14,783 nt of DNA from positions 1 through 14,783 of the forward strand of contig JAUCGD010000070.1 in the NCBI GenBank assembly GCA_030377945.1, given 5' to 3'. The stretch comes from Desulfobacterales bacterium HSG17. GTDB lineage: Bacteria; Desulfobacterota; Desulfobacteria; Desulfobacterales; Desulfococcaceae. Positions 1 through 6,663 of this stretch are shown here, one piece after another (position 1 is the stretch's first letter; each line of letters begins with the position of its first letter). The position numbers and the translations under genes are program-made. Below the pieces are notes generated by a model. It saw only the letters and a program-made list of their open reading frames with translations. It was not told the origin of the DNA and searched no databases.

Positions 1-2
1 TA

Positions 3-851
3 GAAATGAGCTTCGGGCGAAACAGCATTGTCGGCACGACGGTCAGTAACCCTGAATGTCTGCCCAAAGACCTGACAGGCGATGAAAAGCATACTCGCCT
101 GAATGGTGAAAAAGCTTATATTGCAACAACAGCGGGCGGGGATTGTATTCTTGGAGTTTCTGTGACTGAGAGCGCGGGCGCAGAAGAACTGACAAACGCT
201 TACGGGGTATTCCGTGATGAAGCTTTAAATGTTGATCCTGAATATTCACCGAATACCGTTAATACCGACGGGTGGGAACCAACCAGGAAAGCCTGGAAAT
301 CGCTGTTTCCTTTTATAACGGTAATCTTGTGCTTTCTTCATGCTTTTCTTAGTGTGAAAAGAAGCTGTTCAAAGAAAGCCGGGGCTTTGCTAAAAGAAGT
401 TGGAGATAAGATATGGGATGCCTATAAAGCTAAAACAAAAGCAGGATTTAGCCAAAGAATCAGGCGGTTGAAAGAATGGGCGGAGAATAATTTGAAACCC
501 GGCGAAGCTGTCAAAAATAAAATTCTATCCTTGTGTAAAAAAAAAGACAACTTTATCAAAGCCTATGATTTTCCGGGGGCATGCCGAACAAGTAACATGA
601 TTGACAGATTGATGAAATGGCAGGATGAATTTCTTTTTAATCGGAAATATTTTCACGGCACTTATGAATCTGCCGAGACTGCAATCCGGGCCTGGGCAGT
701 TCTCAGAAATTTCCAGCCTTACTGCGCAAGGATAAACGATCCAGGCACGGAGTTGACATGTGCGGCCGGGCGATTGAACGGTTTTCAATATAGCGACAAC
801 TGGTTGGAGAACCTATTTGTATCCGCTTCAATGTGTGGTTATCGACAATAA
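3..851 (+). CDS. DDE-type transposase, C-terminal part (5' end outside window)
   Basis: The reading frame is open to the left edge, so the first visible ATG at position 6 is probably internal and the true start lies outside. The visible 281 residues look like the catalytic part of a cut-and-paste transposase with an RNase H-like (DDE/MULE) fold. There is an acidic segment near residues 22-27, an Asp in NTDGW at residue 88 followed by a hydrophobic strand ending in CFLH, a basic helical region (about 115-180), then CRTSNMIDRLMKW at 193-205. That last motif resembles the RTxNxIE segment carrying the last catalytic acid in IS256-like enzymes, here with Asp. The C-terminus (RLNGFQYSDNW, residues 256-266) looks intact. 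I recognise the general pattern but cannot name the IS family. No terminal inverted repeat was found downstream of the stop, so the element boundary is undefined. Confidence 0.6.
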   Translation, partial: EMSFGRNSIVGTTVSNPECLPKDLTGDEKHTRLNGEKAYIATTAGGDCILGVSVTESAGAEELTNAYGVFRDEALNVDPEYSPNTVNTDGWEPTRKAWKSLFPFITVILCFLHAFLSVKRSCSKKAGALLKEVGDKIWDAYKAKTKAGFSQRIRRLKEWAENNLKPGEAVKNKILSLCKKKDNFIKAYDFPGACRTSNMIDRLMKWQDEFLFNRKYFHGTYESAETAIRAWAVLRNFQPYCARINDPGTELTCAAGRLNGFQYSDNWLENLFVSASMCGYRQ

Positions 852-1254
852 AGCACCGCACGTTCAATTATAACGAAAATTGAGGTCAGCACGGGCGGAT
901 TTTCCTCTGCCACTATTACATCTCCTCTATATCACAATAAACTACCCCGCAGTAATTCTTTTTGACATTGCTGGATAGCGAGCTGCCGTTTGGAAATATC
1001 TGTCGTCAAAAATACTTATTTTGGCACGGCCGATCGTCGAGACACAATTCGGTGATTCTTGTTCCGATATTCCCGGTAGATATTGATAAAATTTGTCATG
1101 CATCGAATAAAAATATGCGAACTATCTCTTTATGCATTTTTCAACAAAATCCGTTAGAATCAGTAAAAATAATACTTGACTTTCCTAAAAAATCAGGCAT
1201 TTTTCACTCATCGGACACAGTAAAGCATGAAAATCGGGAAAAGGAGTAACGCCC
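852..1254. other. Gene-free interval between transposase and antitoxin
   Basis: About 400 bases hold no convincing gene. The only long open frame (962-1249) lacks a ribosome binding site and has an unconvincing, mixed composition. A TTGACT at 1176-1181 could be a -35 box for the downstream antitoxin gene, but the bases 17-18 further on are a T-run rather than a recognisable -10. The right end of the insertion sequence presumably lies here but no inverted repeat could be matched, because the left end is outside the window. Confidence 0.5.
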
Positions 1255-1530
1255 ATGCACGCACTGAGAATAAAAAAACAGATAGATTCAGAGATATTAT
1301 ATCTGCCTGAATTTAAAAATATGATCGGGAAAAATGTGGAAATCATCATCCTTGAAGAAAGTGAAAAGGAACGGTCTGATGCAGATTTCTTCATGCCCAG
1401 CACGGATTCCGAAGAAAAGAAAGATAAACTGTCCCTGCCGAGCCTCGCTGAATTCCGCTCATCTCTCAGTATAAAGGGAAAGCCAATGAGTCAGACCCTT
1501 GCTGATCTGAGGGATGAGGAACGTTACTGA
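1255..1530 (+). CDS. Antitoxin-like protein upstream of a broken PIN toxin
   Basis: A 91-residue acidic protein preceded by a clear ribosome binding site (AAGGAG, eight bases before the ATG). The first 35 residues alternate hydrophobic and charged positions, as in a small DNA-binding or dimerisation domain. The rest is charged and probably disordered, ending in SQTLADLRDEERY, the kind of C-terminal tail by which VapB/Phd-like antitoxins wrap their PIN toxin. Its stop overlaps the start of the next frame (TGATG), the coupling expected of a toxin-antitoxin operon. The role, neutralising a VapC-type ribonuclease and repressing its own promoter, is inferred from position and tail shape; no named family was recognised from the N-terminus. 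The gene is intact although its toxin is not, so it may now act only as an orphan antitoxin or be decaying. Confidence 0.6.
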   Translation: MHALRIKKQIDSEILYLPEFKNMIGKNVEIIILEESEKERSDADFFMPSTDSEEKKDKLSLPSLAEFRSSLSIKGKPMSQTLADLRDEERY

Positions 1531-1782
1531 TGATTTACCTTGATACCAGTGTGCTGGTTCCGTATTACTGCCCGGAGCCGAACAGTGAAAAAATGGAAAG
1601 TCAGTTCCCTGCATTATCAGATTGCAAAAGACTGGATTGCCCGCTTTGCGACGCCTCTGAGAACTCTGGATGCTCTGCATCTTGCCGTTGCTTTTTCAAA
1701 CAGTATTACGATTCTCACAGCAGATAAAAAACTTGATGATTCAGCCCGGTCTCTTGGGGTAGACTCAACTTTGATACTGTAA
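1530..1782 (+). pseudogene. vapC: PIN-domain (VapC-like) toxin, internally deleted and frameshifted
   Basis: Two frames together spell the two ends of a PIN-domain ribonuclease. The frame starting at 1530 gives MIYLDTSVLVPYYCPEPNSEK, with the first metal-binding Asp (residue 5). Around 1590-1610 the similarity moves to the next frame, which gives HYQIAKDWIARF, LRTLDALHLAVAF and ILTADKKLDDSA, the last third of the fold with its C-terminal Asp residues. The whole remnant is about 84 codons against 130-140 for the family, so some 45-55 residues, including the segment with the second catalytic acid, are missing and the join is out of frame. No active tRNA- or rRNA-cleaving VapC can be made from this copy. 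The start overlaps the antitoxin stop by one base. A sequencing error could explain a frameshift, but not the missing middle. Confidence 0.75.
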
Positions 1783-1838
1783 AAACCGCTCAAGTCCCAT
1801 GCCTGTTCTATGCTTACCAGCATAAATTAAACTTTTAA

Positions 1839-1922
1839 AAGGAGTGCCAAACTGAAAGTTTGGCAGTATTTTTTAACCGTTTCAATTTCCTACACTGCCA
1901 AACTTTCAGTTCGGCACTCCTT
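1839..1922. repeat. Nested palindrome (29-bp arms, each itself a hairpin)
   Basis: Arms 1839-1867 and 1894-1922 are inverted copies with one mismatch in 29 and a 26-base spacer. Each arm contains a shorter inverted repeat: GCCAAACT-GAA-AGTTTGGC in the left arm (perfect 8 bp) and the same with one G:T-type change in the right arm. The DNA can therefore form either one long hairpin or two short ones. It lies between two pseudogenes, and neither arm is followed by a T-run, so it looks like a palindromic repeat element rather than a simple terminator. Confidence 0.75.
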
Positions 1923-1942
1923 AAGCTGACGCGCATAAGCGG

Positions 1943-1992
1943 AGCGTAAAAGCATCATGATTATCATCAACATCATGGTTATCTGCGGTTCA
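1943..1992. repeat. Dispersed intergenic repeat, copy 1
   Basis: Fifty bases beginning AGCGTAAAA and ending CTGCGGTTCA match positions 4893-4942 with a single mismatch; the first 21 or so bases recur at 6921-6941. In this copy the repeat is the left side of a longer palindrome. All three copies lie in gene-free DNA. Confidence 0.85.
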
Positions 1993-2054
1993 GACAACGA
2001 TATATTTCAACATTCTGAACAGCAGATAACCATGATAGATTTGATAATCATGAT
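1954..2054. repeat. 101-bp imperfect palindrome
   Basis: Outer arms ATCATGATTATCA (1954-1966) and TGATAATCATGAT (2042-2054) pair perfectly. Inner arms 1972-1994 and 2014-2036 pair over 23 bp with one mismatch; the core is ATCATGGTTATCTGC against its exact complement. The loop is about 19 bases and the two stems are separated by a short unpaired step. This is the complete form of the element; the copy at 4893 keeps only its left half. Confidence 0.8.
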
Positions 2055-2082
2055 ACCAAATCCTTTAATTCTGATTTTAAAG

Positions 2083-2867
2083 TTTACCCTGACTCAACCT
2101 GTCCTGAAAAAAAGCGGAACTGTAACCGCATCAGTAAACGCAGGTGCTGCAAAAGATGAGGCCGGAAATGAAAACAAAGCAAGTTCAAGCACTGACAATG
2201 AAGTAACATTTGGCGACACATCCCTTGTAATTAATGAAACTGATTATGACCAGGGAGAAACAGACAGCAGGGAATTCATTGAAATCAAGAACAAAACCAA
2301 TGCACCTGTTAATCTTGCAGGATACACAATTGAACTTGTAAGAGATAACAGCGGAACTCCTGAAGTTTATGAAACAATAAACCTTGAAAGCGTGCTTCTT
2401 GCAGCAAATGATTTTTATCTAATCTGCGATACCCTGACAAGCCTTACCGAGTGCGATCAGGATTTGTCAAAGCCAATGTTCAATTTGATGTAAGCGAAGA
2501 CGGAAAGGTAAACATTAATATCAGCCATTTGACCTCAGTGGGATTCATAAAAGAAGATACAGACAAAGACGGAATACCTGATGACTGGGAAAACAAGTAT
2601 GGCCTGGATATAAATGACCCGGCAGATGCAAAAGCAGATGCAGACAAAGACGGGATTTCCAACCTGGAAGAATTTACAGCCAATTCCGACCCGACTGTAA
2701 ACCTGTCTCCAGCTGAACCGGAAACACCGGAACCGGAAGATGATGACGGCGACAGCGGCGGCTGGTGCTTTATCTCTGCATCACAACCAGCAGCAATGCC
2801 TCATATAATCCGAATCTTCGGAGCAATAATTGCAGGATTGGCTGCAATAAAAAAACTCAGGCCATAA
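2083..2867 (+). pseudogene. Secreted lamin-tail / calcium-repeat protein, 5'-truncated and frameshifted
   Basis: The remnant reads through two frames. The first (about 2083-2493) begins inside a bacterial Ig-like domain (SGTVTASVNAGAAKDEAGN), then enters a lamin-tail domain (LVINETDYDQ, SREFIEIKNKTNAPVNLAGY). Near 2450-2490 the sense moves to another frame, which continues to 2867 with two calcium-binding loops of thrombospondin-3/EF type (DTDKDGIPDDWE and DADKDGISNLEEF), an acidic Pro/Glu spacer, a GGWCFIS motif resembling the CFI-box tail, a hydrophobic segment (about 18 residues) and a basic end (KKLRP). That order is typical of cell-surface or secreted proteins anchored at the C-terminus. 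There is no signal peptide: the 5' end stops at the palindromic repeat, which replaces the N-terminal part. A single-base sequencing error could cause the frameshift but not the missing start. Function of the intact ancestor is unknown. Confidence 0.7.
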
Positions 2868-2880
2868 AATCAAACCCGCA

Positions 2881-2912
2881 GGGTGCGTTACGGCCTGCGG
2901 CCTAACGCACCC
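2881..2912. repeat. REP-like hairpin between convergent genes
   Basis: GGGTGCGTTA (2881-2890) pairs with TAACGCACCC (2903-2912), and GGCC/GGCC (2892-2895, 2899-2902) extends the stem to a three-base loop with one bulged C. It touches the stop codon of the minus-strand ATPase and lies 14 bases after the end of the + strand pseudogene. Neither side has a strong T-run, so it may be a palindromic repeat doubling as a weak bidirectional terminator. Confidence 0.7.
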
Positions 2913-4693
2913 TACAACACCTCTTCCCACCAGATTCTTTCAAACCCCAGGGAAACCACAGCATATTTTCGCAGCCTCAGATTCTTATGCCGTTTATTCA
3001 AAACATCCCCGTAATCTTTAACCTGTTTCTTTGCATCTTCCATCTGGGCTTTCATAAGTGCCATATTTTGCAGTTCTTCTTTTGTCAATTTTCGGGCCTG
3101 CTCCCTGCTCATTTCAGCATCTTTCAGTTTCACAAATTTAAACTCAACAAGAACATCCAGGATTGTAAACCGCCGCATGTCAGGCCGGATTATCATAGTC
3201 AGGTCCGCATATCTGCGGTCAAGTTCGCTTTCCGTATCCATGATGTATAAAATATCATTGTAAAGCAGGGTCAGAAATGCGGTTTTCACAGTCAGTTCAT
3301 TAGCCCATTTATAATCCCTATTACTGAAAACCATGAAATACTGCTGTTCAACAAAATCGCATATTGGCTGCATATTACCTGTTTCATATAATTTTTCAGC
3401 AGCAATTTTTCCCTGATCTCTTATTGCAGGTTCAGGAAGGAGCATTTGACATATTTTATCTGCATAAAGTCCTTGTATTGCCAGGTTGGGAATTTTTAAG
3501 CTGATTTTGCCTTTTTCTGTCCGTTCTGAAACAGTCAGCACACCAAAATAATACAAAAAAGTTTTCATAAAAACATTATCTTTGCCCTGGTCTCTCAGCA
3601 TTTCACTGATCCCAAAACGCTTTGTAAGTTTTGGGATGTCAGTGCTGCGGTTTTCCCTGAGAAGTTCAAGAAGCATCTGTCTTCCTGCTGCAATTTTTGC
3701 AATATAATCAAGTTTTGCATCATCTGTGGCAAGATTTGAATCAAGCATTTCGTCAGGATATTCGCAGTCTTCATAAAGATATTTAAGAAAATATGTGGAT
3801 AATGTGGGATTATATACAAATTTATCTGCTTTAGTAGAAAATTTATATCCATTGTAATAGGTTTTCATCAGTTTAAGAGCTTCTTTAATTTTATCTTTTG
3901 AAAGATCGCATTCTTCCGCGATTGATTTCAGAGCATCTTCAATTTCATTTTCATTAAAACCGCAGATGTCGTTAAATTGATGCCTGGTATAAATATTTTC
4001 TGCAATATTATACCCGCTTGTTATATCGCTCATGACCACAGGGGAAACCCCGGTTATGAATATCCTGTCAAATATGGATTCCGAAGCTGAAGCTTTGACA
4101 GCTTTGAAAAGTGTTCGCAAGGGACCTTCTTCAAAAACCAGTGCCCCGTATAATTCATGTCTGCTCCGGCGCACTCCCATCATAACCTGGTTTGCAAAGT
4201 TGTCGTATTCGTCTATAAGAAGATAAACCTGATAATCGGTCATTCGGATTGAAGTAATTAAAGATTTGACTGAATTTACAGCATTTTTAGAATCAATTTC
4301 AATTTTGATTGATAAAAATTTTTCATAATATACCATAAAATCTTTAATACATGAATTAATATGATCGTACAAAGCTTGTTTTATATTGTCAATAGTGCCG
4401 GATGAATCAATACATGAAAAATCCCACCGAAGGATAAAAAACCTGTTTTGCAGTCCTGTGGGATTTTTCCCAATCTTCAAATTCCCAAACATGGCATCAA
4501 ATTCATGCTTTTTTGCCACATCATAATAATTTGCAAGCATGGAAAGCAAAAGGCTTTTGCCAAAGCGCCGGGGTCTTAGAAACAATAAATATTCCCCTTT
4601 TTCAATCAAAGGGATTTTGTCTGTCCGGTCGCAGTAAAAATAATTATTCATGGTGATTTTTCTGAAATCACATATGCCGTATGGAAATTTCAT
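2912..4693 (-). CDS. AAA-ATPase-like protein with C-terminal PD-(D/E)XK nuclease-like domain
   Basis: A 593-residue protein of the family combining an AAA-ATPase-like domain with a PDDEXK_9-type C-terminus. The N-terminus has the usual DRT, then a P-loop variant RPRRFGKS (40-47), Walker B YLLIDEYDNF (157-166; D161, E162), a sensor-like FITGVSP (212-218) and the YNGYKF motif (280-285). The nuclease-like part has ADL (D497), a strand ending VEFKF (E517, K519) and QVKDY (557-561), so the core PD-(D/E)XK residues and the QxxxY helix motif are present. The protein ends FERIWWEEVL, a common ending in the family. ATP binding is expected; DNA cleavage is possible but unproven. The ATG at 4693 has AGGAGG six bases upstream. 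The gene has its own promoter-leader, which is copied in front of the next ATPase gene. No defence partner gene is adjacent; cellular role is unknown. Confidence 0.85.
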   Translation of the reverse strand: MKFPYGICDFRKITMNNYFYCDRTDKIPLIEKGEYLLFLRPRRFGKSLLLSMLANYYDVAKKHEFDAMFGNLKIGKNPTGLQNRFFILRWDFSCIDSSGTIDNIKQALYDHINSCIKDFMVYYEKFLSIKIEIDSKNAVNSVKSLITSIRMTDYQVYLLIDEYDNFANQVMMGVRRSRHELYGALVFEEGPLRTLFKAVKASASESIFDRIFITGVSPVVMSDITSGYNIAENIYTRHQFNDICGFNENEIEDALKSIAEECDLSKDKIKEALKLMKTYYNGYKFSTKADKFVYNPTLSTYFLKYLYEDCEYPDEMLDSNLATDDAKLDYIAKIAAGRQMLLELLRENRSTDIPKLTKRFGISEMLRDQGKDNVFMKTFLYYFGVLTVSERTEKGKISLKIPNLAIQGLYADKICQMLLPEPAIRDQGKIAAEKLYETGNMQPICDFVEQQYFMVFSNRDYKWANELTVKTAFLTLLYNDILYIMDTESELDRRYADLTMIIRPDMRRFTILDVLVEFKFVKLKDAEMSREQARKLTKEELQNMALMKAQMEDAKKQVKDYGDVLNKRHKNLRLRKYAVVSLGFERIWWEEVL

Positions 4694-4721
4694 GGGTTCC
4701 TCCTGTTATGCAGTATCAAGG

Positions 4722-4745
4722 AGTCTGGAAATTATTTTCCGGGCT
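4722..4745 (-). promoter_or_regulatory. Leader hairpin 1, copy A
   Basis: A 24-base inverted repeat (AGTCTGGAAA / TTTCCGGGCT, loop about four bases) in the predicted 5' leader, ending about 30 bases before the start codon. The equivalent at 6594-6617 keeps most of the fold although the bases differ, with at least one fully compensatory pair (G-C here, A-T there). Confidence 0.55.
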
Positions 4746-4747
4746 TA

Positions 4748-4765
4748 GCAAAAAAGAATTTTTGC
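4748..4765 (-). promoter_or_regulatory. Leader hairpin 2, copy A
   Basis: GCAAAAA-AGAA-TTTTTGC, a perfect 7-bp stem, unchanged at 6620-6637. In both copies the hairpin pair is bracketed by GGAGT on one side and ACTCC on the other (4720-4724 and 4766-4770 here), which can pair and close a larger structure. Confidence 0.55.
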
Positions 4766-4797
4766 ACTCCAATCAGCTTTCTGTTCTTATGATACAG

Positions 4798-4826
4798 ATG
4801 ATAACATTGATTGCTCTGTTATTCAA
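4798..4826 (-). promoter_or_regulatory. Predicted promoter of the 593-residue ATPase gene
   Basis: On the minus strand TTGAAT (4821-4826) and TATCAT (4798-4803) are separated by 17 bases, a good sigma-70-type arrangement. The same -35 and spacing occur in the second cassette (6826-6854), where the -10 is TATAAG. Conservation between copies that differ elsewhere supports it. Confidence 0.55.
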
Positions 4827-4892
4827 GACCGGCTGATTCTATAATTCACAATTAAGGAGTTTTTAAAATAATTTTTGCAGGGTACACAGCGC

Positions 4893-4942
4893 AGCGTAAA
4901 ACCATCATGATTATCATCAACATCATGGTTATCTGCGGTTCA
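4893..4942. repeat. Dispersed intergenic repeat, copy 2
   Basis: Same 50 bases as 1943-1992 with one mismatch (AGCGTAAAACCATCATG at the left end). The right arm of the palindrome seen in copy 1 is absent: the similarity ends at ATACAATG and unrelated DNA follows. It lies just beyond the end of the 524-residue ATPase gene and at the far edge of promoter-leader cassette A. Confidence 0.85.
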
Positions 4943-4956
4943 TACAATGAGATCGC

Positions 4957-4974
4957 GCCGCTTTATATGGCGGC
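4957..4974 (-). terminator. Possible weak terminator after the 524-residue ATPase gene
   Basis: GCCGC (4957-4961) and GCGGC (4970-4974) can form a 5-bp GC-rich stem about 18 bases past the minus-strand stop codon. No T-run follows, so intrinsic termination is doubtful. Confidence 0.25.
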
Positions 4975-4991
4975 ATTTACGCCCGTGCCTC

Positions 4992-6566
4992 CTACATGCC
5001 CCACACAATTATTTCAGTATTTTTAAAAGTCTCTGTCTTTTTAAATATCTTTTTGTCCCATGATTTTTTACCCCTGTCAAAAATCACCAGATGCCCCTCT
5101 TTTGTTCCGCATTTATCCATATAACCCCATGTCTGTTCCAGTCCTTCATCAACAGTTTTTTTCAGGGATTTATAAAGGATTTTCAGTTCTATTACGATTT
5201 TTTGTATTTTGTCGTCATAAAACCATAAAAGCATTAAATCCGTTCTTTTAGTACCCAGTCCATATTCACGGCGTACCCGTCCGCCGGAATTGACGATTCT
5301 TTGGAGAAATGCCTGGAGCAGAAGCTGAGGCCCGGCTTCTTTATATTGAAAACGATCAACCCAGTGTTCCGAGTGTTCGCGGAAAAAATCCTGGAAAGCG
5401 CTCATGAGCTTTTCCATGTCCAGGGTTCCTGATTTACTGACGTACCATTCTGTTTCCTGGGAAATAGTAAGCTGAGTGCTGAATGTCAGTTCTCTTGGAA
5501 TTACCTCTTTATAAAGCTGATTGGCAATCCTGAGTTTTTTATCCTTTTTGATAAGTCCCAGGTCAGTTACATACATGACATCATCAGAAGAAATATCTTC
5601 AGGGTTTTCCATGCCTGAAAGAATGGGGCCTATAACCCTTTGTACCCGCTTTTCTTTTAGCTTGTCAGCAAGCTGGTCAATATGGGTTTCCCTTCTTAAA
5701 ATCAGGTTTTCCCCGGCCTGATGTATCATTTCAGGAGTAATGTTTGCTGAATGCTCCCGAAGTTCCTTTGTCTTGAAACAAACCTCATATGCCAGGGCAT
5801 TGACCAGCCAGGGCTGGCCTTCTGAAAGTTCCCAGACTGCATCCAGGGTTCCCTCTGCAAAGGTCTGGCCTGTTTCTTTTGTATGTTCCTGGTAAAGTAT
5901 TTCTGTTTCTTCTCTTGAAAAATCACCCATTCTAAGGGATTCAGCTTTAACATTAAAAGCACTCCCACCGGTTATAATCTTTTTTTCCCTGTCAGAATGA
6001 ATCCGGTAATCTCTTACATCCCGGATACCGCAGAGAATTATGCTCTGGGGAAAATGTCCCGGTCTTGTGTCATAGCCTGAACGAAGCTGGCGCAGAACGG
6101 AAATCAGGGTATCTCCAATAAGGGAGTCAATTTCATCTATGAACAGAACCAGGGGTTTTTCACTTTGAGCTGACCAGTGGGTCAGCATTTCATTTAATGC
6201 CCCGTCTTCTCCTGACAATTCAAGCATTTCTTTTCTGTTATCAGATGGAAAGTCATCTTTAAGAAAAATTTTTGCCCTTAAAGCTATTTCTCCAATAATA
6301 GTACGCATTCCCCTTTTAACATCTTCTCTTGCAGACTGAGCTTTTTCCATATTAAAATAAAGGCATTTATACTTTCCTTCTTCATTGAGTTTTTTCATAA
6401 GAGCCAGCAGGCAGGATGTCTTGCCTGTCTGCCTGGGAGCGTGGAGGACAAAGTATTTTTTTTGGTCAATAAGTTGCAGCAATTCTTCAAGATCAAATCT
6501 TTCCAAAGGGGGCAGGCAGTAATGATCTTCACAGTTTACCGGCCCGGCTGTGTTAAAAAATTTCAT
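4992..6566 (-). CDS. AAA-type ATPase with C-terminal PD-(D/E)XK nuclease-like domain
   Basis: A 524-residue ATP-binding protein. A canonical P-loop HAPRQTGKTSC lies at 42-52, Walker B LVLFIDEIDSL at 139-149 (D144, E145), a sensor-like strand LCGIRDVRDY at 178-187, then a helical lid region with SEGQPWLVNALAYEVC (248-263), as in AAA_14/STAND-like ATPases, and a winged-helix-like segment around 305-350. The C-terminus carries a complete PD-(D/E)XK signature: E434, TDL (D443), IELKI (E460, K462) and QTWGY (478-482, QxxxY). ATP binding and nuclease activity are therefore both plausible but unproven. Its sequence is clearly different from the downstream 593-residue ATPase, yet both begin MKF and share the same upstream DNA. 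The ATG at 6566 follows AGAGGA by six bases. No neighbouring gene hints at a complex. Function unknown; mobile-element defence or DNA repair are guesses. Confidence 0.8.
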   Translation of the reverse strand: MKFFNTAGPVNCEDHYCLPPLERFDLEELLQLIDQKKYFVLHAPRQTGKTSCLLALMKKLNEEGKYKCLYFNMEKAQSAREDVKRGMRTIIGEIALRAKIFLKDDFPSDNRKEMLELSGEDGALNEMLTHWSAQSEKPLVLFIDEIDSLIGDTLISVLRQLRSGYDTRPGHFPQSIILCGIRDVRDYRIHSDREKKIITGGSAFNVKAESLRMGDFSREETEILYQEHTKETGQTFAEGTLDAVWELSEGQPWLVNALAYEVCFKTKELREHSANITPEMIHQAGENLILRRETHIDQLADKLKEKRVQRVIGPILSGMENPEDISSDDVMYVTDLGLIKKDKKLRIANQLYKEVIPRELTFSTQLTISQETEWYVSKSGTLDMEKLMSAFQDFFREHSEHWVDRFQYKEAGPQLLLQAFLQRIVNSGGRVRREYGLGTKRTDLMLLWFYDDKIQKIVIELKILYKSLKKTVDEGLEQTWGYMDKCGTKEGHLVIFDRGKKSWDKKIFKKTETFKNTEIIVWGM

Positions 6567-6593
6567 GGTTTCCTCTTTTATGCAGTATCAAGG

Positions 6594-6617
6594 AGTCCTA
6601 AAATTATTTTTCGGACT
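6594..6617 (-). promoter_or_regulatory. Leader hairpin 1, copy B
   Basis: AGTCC and GGACT close a stem with an inner AAAA/TTTT section, at the same place and length (24 bases) as 4722-4745. Relative to copy A one pair changes G-C to A-T and two G-U pairs become Watson-Crick, while one pair is lost. Confidence 0.5.
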
Positions 6618-6619
6618 TA

Positions 6620-6637
6620 GCAAAAAAGAATTTTTGC
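6620..6637 (-). promoter_or_regulatory. Leader hairpin 2, copy B
   Basis: Identical to 4748-4765: 7-bp stem GCAAAAA/TTTTTGC with AGAA loop, again bracketed by GGAGT (6592-6596) and ACTCC (6638-6642). Confidence 0.5.
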
Positions 6638-6663
6638 ACTCCAGTCAGGTTTCTGTTCTTATA

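Larger units (their letters stand above)
1783..2082. other. Repeat-filled gap between two pseudogenes
   Basis: This 300-base stretch holds no gene. A small hairpin (TATGCT-TACC-AGCATA) lies at 1809-1824, followed by the nested palindrome at 1839-1922 and the imperfect palindrome at 1954-2054, whose first 40 bases recur elsewhere in the window. The ATG at 1957 that opens a frame into the downstream pseudogene sits inside this repeat and is not a credible start. Confidence 0.7.
4688..4921 (-). promoter_or_regulatory. Promoter-leader cassette, copy A
   Basis: From the start codon of the 593-residue ATPase back to about 4921, this DNA is a close copy of 6561-6944. Read on the minus strand it holds: the dispersed repeat, a conserved block around 4830-4860, a promoter (-35 TTGAAT at 4826-4821, 17-base spacer, -10 TATCAT at 4803-4798), two hairpins and a ribosome binding site. 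The predicted leader is about 100 bases. Identity with copy B was judged by eye; it continues into the first codons (both proteins begin MKF) and then stops. Confidence 0.75.

Noticed and set aside
962..1249. 95-codon open frame on the + strand
   Set aside because: It has no ribosome binding site, no recognisable domain and an erratic composition, and it runs into the ribosome binding site region of the antitoxin gene. Treated as non-coding.
1839..1922. Repeats as a CRISPR array
   Set aside because: Only inverted pairs are present, with no regularly spaced direct repeats or cas genes in the window.
1957..2082. ATG at 1957 as start of the lamin-tail gene
   Set aside because: The ATG and the following 30 codons lie in a palindromic repeat found elsewhere in the window, encode no signal peptide, and have no ribosome binding site.
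4748..4765. GCAAAAA/TTTTTGC hairpin as an intrinsic terminator
   Set aside because: The stem is AT-rich and weak, it lies between a predicted promoter and a start codon, and no T-run follows on the coding strand; a leader element fits better.
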